A DNA stretch of 64,000 nt. It comes from Fasciola hepatica. Its lineage: Eukaryota > Platyhelminthes > Trematoda > Plagiorchiida > Fasciolidae. Below the pieces are notes generated by a model. It did not search any database, had not been told where the DNA came from, and saw only the letters and a list, made by a program, of their open reading frames with translations. Below, piece after piece: positions 46,208 to 53,749 of this stretch (position 1 is its first letter; every line of letters starts with the position of its first letter). A program made the translations under genes and the position numbers. The stretch is taken from the NCBI GenBank assembly GCA_948099385.1, contig CANUEZ040000180.1, positions 2,171,001 to 2,235,000 on the forward strand, in the 5' to 3' direction.

Positions 46208-47381
46208 TCACTGACATTCCTCAAGTGCGTGTATTCCATTACATATCGAACACCTATTAGCTGCGACCAACAAAGTACTACCCTGATTTGGCATGAGCTG
46301 TGTCGCTTCTGGGTGCGGGATTTTGTGCATAATTCCACCGACTGGATGACCGCGAATACCCCTGCGCCTTGCTATTAGCAGCCAGTTTGCCAAACCTACT
46401 TCGAGCAATCCGTGCCTCACGGGACACTAGGTGCTGCAGACCTTGGAACCTCGGTTCGTCTCTTCTTCCAAAAATATCATCAACAGTCCTAGCCAACAAA
46501 TCCTGGAGACGCGTTGGTAGCACTCGAGTGGTACGTTCCATAGTCTGCAGTGAGTTGAGGTCTGACAAGCAATTCATCTGCGTGAGGGCAACTTCACAGT
46601 TCAGCATTTTTAACGACAATTTGGTCAGGGCATCTGAACCTACCGGAGGCTTCAAACCTTGCAATAAGCCGTCAATCAGTGAACGAGCCACTACATGATC
46701 TTATCCATACAGATCCTTTAAGATTTCCCTAGCCCTATTGTATGCCAGTGTTGGAGGCAACATAACACATTCCGCGATCGCATTCCTTGCCTGCCCCTTG
46801 CAGTAATGCACCAAATAAAGTAGGCGCTTGCCGTCGTCTCAAACTCTACCTTCGACGTAATATTGGAGCTGTTTCACAAACCTCCAGTACTTTGACGAGC
46901 AGCCCGCAAATGACTCCAGTTCCACCCTGGGTAAGTCCAACCGATAGTTCACTGCAGGTTCCGCCACTGGAACCAAGCTTGTTGTTCGTGGTGCATCGTT
47001 CTGCACGTGGCAATCACCTAGGTAACGAGAAAGATGTTCACTGACCATTACTCTACCCTTGACTTCATCGCTGTTGACTAGATCTTCTTCTTCCTCAGCG
47101 AGTGCCAAACGCAGTTTCGCCATTTCCGTCCCATTCATTACCTGGAGCAGCTTACGTTGCTTTTCTAACTCTAACTGTTGTGCAGCCCGCTTCTGCTTCA
47201 ACTCAGCTGACAACAGATCAGCTCTAGCCCTATGGGAAACCGAGCTTACCCTAGAACAACCTGATATACTAGAGCCTGAGAAACAAACATGACCAACACC
47301 TACTGGCAAAGGGGTTTGGTTCATCTTCAGGGTATAGTCCTTTGATTCGGAAAGGTTTGCCGATTTGCTGCGTAATTTCAT
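46208..47381 (-). pseudogene. BEL-2 gag (DUF1759-like)
   Basis: The 180-codon frame 47,381-46,839 has a charged coiled-coil-like stretch ('LSAELKQKRAAQQLELEKQR') and 'LPRVELESFAGCSSKYWRFV', the capsid start motif of BEL gag (LP...L..F.G....W..F). 46,691-46,278 continues with 'RTTRVLPTRLQDLLARTVDD'. 46,420-46,208 ends in 'CSICNGIHALEECQ', a CCHC knuckle. The part between 46,840 and 46,690 is shifted. The start at 47,381 is the first ATG after the 5' LTR. Confidence 0.85.
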
Positions 47382-47411
47382 GTCTCAGCAATTGCCAGGG
47401 ATATTGAATAC

Positions 47412-47836
47412 TGTAAAGTTCAGCCACCGGAACGTTCACGCGACGCGTAGCAGCCAATTTCGACACAACTCAAAACAAAGCCGATTCCAAATAGCTACGG
47501 TACTATATGCAACAAATTAATTAATTTTACAATAATCAAACCTTAATATTGTTTCTTCTGGGCTCTTTCGCTCCAAATTGGACAACAAATCAACAACTGC
47601 AGCTGGGTAACAGCAAAAAGTTAGGTGCAAGAGAAGAGATTACCAAATACATTCACAACGAAATTCAAGCTGAGGGACTCTCGCTCGAGGCAACGGTATG
47701 GGTCCGGTTTGTGACAAAGATTTAGAGAAATGAAACAAACAATCGGAATTCTAGCAAACATAGTTCATACGAATGAAAATGTCGTTTGTAATATGGATGC
47801 TAATGCATGGAACGGGGTTTCCTGAACTCTTTTACA
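47412..47836 (-). repeat. 5' LTR of BEL-2 (425 bp)
   Basis: The minus-strand start is TGTAAAAGAGTTCAGG and the end TTTACA, followed by GTATTCAATATCCCTGGC, which may include the primer site. About 17 of roughly 425 positions differ from the 3' LTR by hand count. It is preceded on the minus side by CCGAC (47,837-47,841), the right target-duplication copy. Confidence 0.92.
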
Positions 47837-48171
47837 CCGACTCTGAGCAACGCGTAGCCAAGTCAAAATTAATCCCAAAACAAGAACAAGATTGATTCAT
47901 AGTTTCTACGGCACTGGATTAACAAGTTATACGCATAAAAATATGCACAAACCTCAACTGTACGGCCACAACGTCTAACAACGAGGACCAGAGTTCAACA
48001 ACTCCAATGTCAGGTATCACCGTCACGGCAGTCCAAGTTTGGATCAGGATTATGCCACTTCACGTGAGTAAAATATAAACAAACGTTGAAATGTAGTGAT
48101 TGATGCGTGTTGTGCTTGTTCCAGGGTCAATAAAATAAGGAGCATAGTCTCAACAATACAGGTATATGACA
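47837..48171 (-). repeat. 5' LTR of BEL-1, outer part
   Basis: It matches 34,576-34,885 in the same orientation, with scattered substitutions and a roughly 25-bp extra segment near 48,000-48,030. The outer end reads TGTCATATACC against TGTAACGTACT in the 3' LTR, so the terminal inverted repeat has decayed here. It stops abruptly at 47,837 where BEL-2 begins. Beyond 48,171 the LINE-F sequence starts. Confidence 0.88.
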
Positions 48172-48600
48172 ACGGCTAGGTAGGATTCCCAAGCATGTAT
48201 GTTACAGACTGCACTCCGCTTTTGTTGGCTACCCACCCCACGGCGACTCTCGCTGCAGCCTTGGACTGGATATAATTGTGGTAATCCTTAGGACATGCTT
48301 TTACTCTACGCATTAGGGCTGCTCGTTGTCTTGCCTGACTATCTCGCTGCACCCTTATGGCGCGCTCACGGGCTCGCTCATATTGCTCCAATCATTGGTG
48401 CCCACCTGTTGACTGATAACGATGCCGCGCTTTGCTCCTCTCCAGTGACACCTTGGCGTCTCAGTGGAGCGACCTCGTCGGTCAACCTGAGGAGGTGGTC
48501 CCTGATGACGAACAACCCTCTCCCACTGTCTAACAGTGAGCGCCCCAGCCAACACCACATGCTGCGGCCCTGATCGCGGTGACTTTCAGATTTCCGAAGC
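48172..48600 (-). mobile_element. LINE-F, upstream piece of a LINE split by BEL-1
   Basis: Minus frames read 'ARHRYQSTGGHQ', 'LEQYERARERAIRVQRDSQA', 'LMRRVKACPKDYHNYIQSKA' and 'VAVGWVANKSGVQSVT'. This is the linker between endonuclease and RT of a jockey/CR1-like LINE (R.YQ.TG....Y...RN......R.......L......NPK.FY.YI.SK....VGPL....G). The next expected segment (EKAEALN.FF) is found beyond BEL-1 at 34.56 kb. The upstream limit near 48.6 kb is uncertain. Confidence 0.7.
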
Positions 48601-48619
48601 TCCTTCGCATCTTACTTAG

Positions 48620-49000
48620 CACCCCGAGGGTGTTAGACACCTTTGTGCAAAGCGTAATAAAATTCACAGCAGATCACGAAATCAGAAGGCGATTATCCGT
48701 GAAATTCTGCGATGCCAAATTACTGAAAGAACAATGACACGAAACAGATACAAACCTCAATTATGCAATCATAAGGACTCAAAAACGAGAACCGGATTGA
48801 GGCGTGTGAGAGAGGAGCACGTGCGTCACGCAGATCCAGAACTATGGTATGACAAAGCAGCGCGCTGGACGCGAACAAACGCAAGTTGGTCCATAAATGC
48901 ATAGGGTGCATAAAACAAGTCAATAGTGAAAATAAGTGGTTGATGCTGAGGAAACATGGAACTGCTGTTTTTAGGGGATTTTCCACGATCGGTCGGTACA
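48620..49000 (-). repeat. 3' LTR of BEL-3, inner limit uncertain
   Basis: On the minus strand a purine run GGGAGGATTTTGTGGGCAG is followed at 49,000 by TGTACCGACCG, the form expected for an LTR start and parallel to BEL-1. No second copy exists in the window because BEL-3 has lost its 5' end, so the far limit cannot be placed; LINE-F sequence begins by about 48.6 kb. Confidence 0.55.
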
Positions 49001-49379
49001 CTGCCCACAAAATCCTCCCGAATCTTAGCAGAATCGAATGTTTGACATAAGGGTACTGATTCTTCCTACCTACCTAGACCCTGCTGTCTTTGGGCGTACC
49101 TAATACCTTGTCGTCAGCTTTCTACTCATGATCGCACCTGCTCAGGTGGCCACACCCACGCGAAGTTATCCTGCATCGTCCATGAGAAAGGCTGATCGAT
49201 GGCGGGATTGAAGGGGAGATAAGGTGCCCTTCCAGGAAGAGCCGTCGTGCACTGGCTTTATGTGCTTGTGTCGGTGTGTGTGTGGGTGCATTATAGTATC
49301 ACTGCTACCACCAAGTACGCAGAATGCCTTCCGTAACGTCAACGAAAACCGGTGGGCACTGCAACGTGTTTGATGAAGG

Positions 49380-49955
49380 TCATGAAGTATATACAAGGAC
49401 CGCGACATTGGGTATGTGCCAGGGTGTACGATGGTTATCGGCTTCTCCGTCTTCACTCTCAATGAGGCTGATACGGCGTACTTCGCGGATTAGCGTTCCG
49501 TTGGCGGCCTTTACCTTAAAAGTTCTAATCACTTCGCCAGAGATTTCGATGGTTCCCATAACCACGCCCAGAGGACAGGTGCTGAAGTGCGCGTGTTCGT
49601 CTGTGATCATCATTACATCCCCAGCCTTGAATGGTCTCGTTATGGTCAGCCACTTGATAATGGATTATTTCGGATAACCCCGAGGCATACAGTAATGCAA
49701 GATCTGTCGAGCTTTCAGAGCTGGTATGTACTCCCGCGGTCATCGCCTCCAAAGAACCTTGGCAAGATTATTCGCCTGCTTCCATCCGCAGAGGTAGCTC
49801 CCACGAAGGTTTATCGGTCCTTGGAAACCCTCGTTCGACCTTAATGTCAATAAGTCTTTCAGAGTGAGCTCCAGATGTGTGGGGTCGCCTTTGGTTACTG
49901 GAACCAGGAAGCGGTTGTTCAGAATTCCCCCGGCCTCAGTCATGACAGTGCTCAA
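49380..49955 (-). pseudogene. BEL-3 integrase end and DUF5641
   Basis: The 49,955-49,740 frame reads 'AGGILNNRFLVPVTKGDPTH' (consensus AEAILNNRPL.PV..DP.D), the link between integrase core and DUF5641. The 49,613-49,380 frame reads 'FSTCPLGVVMGTIEISGEVI' and 'LIREVRRISLIESEDG', the DUF5641 end (WPLG.V......G.VR...V.T..G...R..R.I.L.E). The FWKRW block between them lies in a shifted, damaged stretch at about 49.7 kb. Confidence 0.82.
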
Positions 49956-49973
49956 CGTCTCATCTTAGGGCGG

Positions 49974-50762
49974 CTAATGCTCAACGATCGACAGCAATAT
50001 TCGCCTGGTGGACCGGATCAGGCGTTCCCATACGCCGCCGCGGTGGCTGGCCTGTGGGGGGTTAAAATGCCATCGTATTCCGTAGGCCACGGTTCGATCA
50101 TGCAGTTCGTCTCTGTTTATGTTCTTGTGCCAACGCTCCAATTCCCGGTGAGCGCCCACAAAGTTCGACCCATTATCTCAGCATATGCCTGCAGGTACGA
50201 CTCTTCGGTTGATAAATCTCTGCAATGCCCGTAGGAAAGAATCGGTCGTCATCGAACGTGCGACTTCTAGGTTTACCGCGTGTGACCTCATACACGTCAT
50301 GATACACCCATATCGTTTTCCAATATCTTCCCGCACTTGATCCACTAGGGCCCGAACACAGTCCAACCCGGTGTTGCTGAACGGCCACCAGCCCGCAGTC
50401 ACCCGGCATTCTGGTAGCGGGACCATGTGTTGTTTGCCCGCCGTGGCATTGCGTCTTCTACATTGCACACAATGTCGGGTCACATGATTTACAGTTGCTC
50501 TTCCTGTCAGCAACCAAAGACGGTTTCGGATGACGCTCGTAACGTAACTTTCCCCAGCATGCCCCTCCACGGTGTGGACGTGTTGGATCGTTAGGTCTAC
50601 CACAGGTTGTCGAGCCGGCAGTAGTATAGGGTACTTTGTGTCGAAGCTCAGGTGGGAGTTGGTCAGCCTACCATCCACTCGCGGCAGTCCATCAATGAGC
50701 TTGGGGTTCAAATGCCTTAGTTCACCTCTTGGAGATGACACTTCTTTGTTGATTGGACCCAC
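49974..50762 (-). pseudogene. BEL-3 integrase
   Basis: The 194-codon frame 50,762-50,178 has the zinc module 'HVHTVEGHAGESYVTSVIRN' and 'HVTRHCVQCRRRNATAGKQH', then 'NTGLDCVRALVDQVREDIGK' and 'RYGCIMTCMRSHAVNLEVAR'. It stops at 'RRVVPAGIC' directly in front of 'DNGSNFVGAHREL', so a stop codon replaces the residue before the second catalytic D. 50,159-49,974 continues with 'ASHRGGVWERLIRSTRRILL', keeping the catalytic E. Confidence 0.88.
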
Positions 50763-51018
50763 TTCTTCCGCCTCCCGAGTTCTCGGGCGAAAGCCTCTCG
50801 TTGTATCATTCTAAAAATACCGTATTCTGCAGCTTGCAGCTCATCGGGACATATCGGGCTTACTCGCATTCGGCCTAAGGGGTGTATCCCTTTCATGACT
50901 AGTAGATTTCTCTTTAACCTGGCTAACCAAGCTAACGCACGAAGTGTCTTCACCCAGGAAGTAAATCTGACCAGTCGCGATAGAATGGATGTTGCTTCGA
51001 CGACGTTGACCGCTATCA

Positions 51019-51664
51019 CTATGCCTTCGATCTCCAGTTACAATTCCAGCGGGGGTTTCAGTTCGTACACGGGCCAGTCCTGTTTAGGTATTCGCAGGAA
51101 TTTCGGTCCACCCGTCAACGTGTCGCGTTGCCGGGAGTTCGTCGCACCTCGAGAGCATAGATCTGTTGGATTATCGCCAGACCTGACATGATTCCACTGG
51201 TTCATGGCCGATTCGTCGCTGATGATCGTGAGTCGGTCAGCGACAAAAGTACTAAACCGGCTCCGGATGTTGCTAATGTAGTAAAGTACCATCGTCCAGC
51301 CCGTCCAAAAGCTAGCCGACCAAATGTAGAGGTCAAAGCATCTCTTCACCGATTGCAACGCCCTGACTGCCAACACGGCTGCGCTGAGTTCAAGGCGTGG
51401 GATCGAGACCGACTTCAGTAGAGTGACGCGGGCTCTAGCGAACAGGATCTTCGTAGTGTATTGTCTATCTCTTGTGCACCGTCGTCCGTACACCACGGCC
51501 CCGTAACCGACCTCGGATGCATCGGAAAAGGCATGTAGTCCTCCCGCCCGCGTTGTATGGCCAGGAGTCAAACATCGTGGAATCTTTATGCCACTAACTT
51601 CTTCAAGTTGTTCAAAATTTATCCCCAGTCTAGCCGGTCCACTCGGTCCGATGACTGGTCCCAA
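51019..51664 (-). pseudogene. BEL-3 RNase H region
   Basis: The 208-codon frame has 'GGLHAFSDASEVGYGAVVYG', 'VSIPRLELSAAVLAVRALQS', 'SASFWTGWTMVLYYISN' and 'HVRSGDNPTDLCSRGATN'. The FWTDS aspartate is G in this copy, the same position that is H in BEL-1. The rest of the fold, including the first SDAS block and NPTD, is well kept. The frame is open to the linker towards integrase (51,019-50,717, 'VKTLRALAWLARLKRNLL'). Confidence 0.88.
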
Positions 51665-51699
51665 TCGAATTTCTTAGGGCACAGCCGCTGCAGCAAGAC

Positions 51700-52600
51700 C
51701 TTTCAGAGTACCAGCCAGGGTGAGACGAAACCAAGCGAGTCGAACAGACTAGAGACAGCGTATAATATACCTCGTTGGGTTACTGGCAGCTCGGGAACGT
51801 TTGGCTCGAAAACGGAGTCGTCCGTTTCCGCGTCCCATTGTATTCCTAAAATGCTTTCGGTAGGGAGTAGGCAGCCATCCAAATCTTTAACCCTTTCGGC
51901 TCTCTCGTGGTACGGAATCACTTCGAGCACTTCTGAAGCGTTCGACATTCATTTCGTTAGGTGGAAGCCACCCTTTTCTAGCAACCTTGCTAGGCCTCTG
52001 AACTTCGCTAGGGCCGAGTCTACATAATAGAATGAACCAAGATAGTCATCAACGTAGAAGTTTCTGCTGAAGCTATCTACCACCGACCGGTGGACCAAAT
52101 CTCCATGTTTGTTCGCTGATTCTCGAAGGGCGTAGTTTGCACAGAACGGTGATGATATGACTCCGAAGGGGTGGACAGTCATCCTATAATTCACCACTGC
52201 TTTGTCCCGGCTGTTCTCTTTCCACCACAGGTAACGCAAGGCACCCCGTTCTCCTACCAGAATTTTTACCTAGTGAAACATTTCCCTAATGTCGGCGGAC
52301 AAGGCCATTCTAACCACCATGAAATGGCACCAAACTTCGACCAGTGGTGTGGTCCAGTCAATTCCTTGTAGTAGGCGATCGTTTAACGACTTGCCCTGGA
52401 ACTTGGCCGCACAGTTGAAAACCACCCGCAGTTTTTGGGTTACTTGAGGTTGGTAACCGGGTGGTGAGGTAGATACCAGATACCCTTTCGGCCGTCGGTG
52501 TTGGCAGGCACCCTTTCAACTTAACCGGGGCCCGGTTTCGCCTCATAAATTCTGCTTATCCTTCCCATAGATTCTGGTCTTGAACAAAGCTTTCTTTCAG
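51700..52600 (-). pseudogene. BEL-3 reverse transcriptase
   Basis: Minus frames 52,546-52,358 cover the N-terminal part in damaged form. Near 52.28 kb 'EMFH*VKILVGERGALRYLW' marks motif A surroundings with an in-frame stop. 52,239-51,949 gives 'MTVHPFGVISSPFCANYALR' and 'NFYVDDYLGSFYYVDSALAK' (YVDD intact). 51,948-51,703 has 'ESILGIQWDAETDDSVFEPN' and 'TQRGILYAVSSLFDSLGFVS'. One stop separates the 51.95 kb frames. Confidence 0.9.
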
Positions 52601-52927
52601 CCGTAGTAGCCTTTGCAACGCATAGTTTCTGTTATCAACCCAAGGGTCAGTTGGTGTGCCCCATGGAGGGGAACCGCGAACTGTTTTTCTTAAGACCTCT
52701 GATTCCTTGCCGCACTGTTTACAGGGCGAAGAGGTCCTTTCGAGACAGCGATGGCCTTTCGTCTCCAGTGCCGTGAAACTCCTTTTTATACAGCCGCTGC
52801 AGGTGATACTCTATGCGGTCCTTTTCGACTGATGCGTAATTCACGGAACAACGTCCTTCCCTACTGGATCATGTAATATCCATCCCAGAGCTGTGCGTAC
52901 GGCAATAAGTGCCTAGCGGTAACCCAC

Positions 52928-53635
52928 TCACTGGTCAAGCACCCAATGTGCCTCTGGCACGTCGCATCCCATGAGGAGATCCACTTCGTTGTCTTCCCAG
53001 TCTACAACGGTTACATCCTGCAGGTGGGGCCACCTAGTCAAAATTGCGCCCACTAACCTTGGTGCTCGCATGGGGAGATCAGCTAATGTAAATGCCTCCG
53101 TTGATCCGATTTGCTCGCTAGTGTCTAAGGAGACGAGCTGTAAACTCAACCAACCGGCAGTCAGTACTTGTGTTCCGCCCACCGTGCTCACTGCTAACGA
53201 CGTCGTACTTCTAACGAGCCGGTGTTTGTCGACAAACCGCTCCTTCACTAGGGTAGTGTCCGATTCACTGTCGACGAAAGCCAACGCTTTGACCACTTCA
53301 GTTGAGGTCAACACTCCCTCGGCAACTACTCCTAAACTTATTGATTTACTGGCAGACCGCGACGCTGACAAAATCACACCATGCTTGGTGTTCGTCTCTG
53401 GTGTAGTTTCTCTCGCTTGGTGTACCAATAGATGGTGTCTGCCCGCGCAACCCTCGTGACCATATTTTGTCCTTTCTCGACAAGCTGCCGCCCTGTGCGT
53501 GGTGTTGAGAGATATAAAGCACTCTCCTGTCATCCTCGCCATTCCTGATCGTTCGTCTATTGTGGCTTTGACAAACCTGAGGTGTTCTAGTAGCCCATGG
53601 CTAGCATCACGGGACCTGCAACTTGGTTGCGCCAC
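52928..53635 (-). pseudogene. BEL-3 zinc knuckle and aspartic protease
   Basis: A 235-codon open frame begins in the gag knuckles: 'ASHGLLEHLRF' with the expected C residues changed to R and H, and 'CFISLNTTHRAAAC' with the second C changed to S. It continues with 'VVKALAFVDSESDTTLVKER', in which the retropepsin DSG has become DSE, and the DUF1758 tail 'LPMRAPRLVGAILTRWPHLQ' and 'VDLLMGCDVPEAHWVLDQ'. The frame is long but the key residues are lost, so the product would be inactive. Confidence 0.9.
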
Positions 53636-53749
53636 GGCATCGCTTGAAATGGCGTGTGCATTGGTCCAAGGCTGATATTTCGGCTGTTCCCGTGCAGTGG
53701 TTTGAACCTGGCTAGTACTAGACTTGCTTCCTTGGTTAATAATAAGAAT

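Larger units (their letters stand above)
40355..47836 (-). mobile_element. BEL-2: BEL/Pao retrotransposon inserted in the BEL-1 5' LTR
   Basis: It is bounded by LTRs with TGTAAA/TTTACA ends: 5' LTR 47,412-47,836 and 3' LTR 40,355-41,836, the latter carrying a 1,051-bp PLE. The internal region 41,837-47,411 reads gag, protease, RT, RNase H, integrase, DUF5641 on the minus strand, with a purine run before the 3' LTR. The flanking pentamers CAGAC and CCGAC differ by one base, and the uninterrupted site survives in the BEL-1 3' LTR. LTRs differ by roughly 4% (hand count). Confidence 0.92.
34563..48171 (-). mobile_element. BEL-1: BEL/Pao retrotransposon containing nested BEL-2 and a PLE
   Basis: Minus-strand layout is 5' LTR (48,171-47,837 plus 40,354-40,337, split by BEL-2), gag (about 40.3-39.03 kb), protease, RT, RNase H, integrase, DUF5641 (35.0 kb), polypurine tract and 3' LTR (34,885-34,563). 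LTR ends are the inverted pair TGTAACG/CGTTACA at the 3' copy. BEL-1 lies in LINE-F. Flanking 5-mers (GACTG left, ACGGC right) do not match, so no target duplication survives. Coding parts are frameshifted and one 58-bp insertion lies in RT. Confidence 0.85.
49001..53745 (-). mobile_element. BEL-3: BEL/Pao retrotransposon, 5'-truncated
   Basis: Minus order is zinc knuckle and protease (53.64-52.93 kb), RT (52.6-51.7 kb), RNase H (51.66-51.04 kb), integrase (50.8-49.97 kb), DUF5641 (49.95-49.38 kb), polypurine tract and 3' LTR. Gag upstream of the knuckle and the 5' LTR are missing; the sequence changes to LINE-A 3' end at about 53,750. The purine tract and the run of ccTACCTAg motifs before it resemble BEL-1, so the two are related families. 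Confidence 0.85.

Noticed and set aside
49166..49462. 98-codon minus ORF with a histidine-rich stretch as a small gene
   Set aside because: It overlaps the end of BEL-3 pol out of frame and has a simple-sequence core (gtgtgtgtgtgggtg), so it is a shadow frame.
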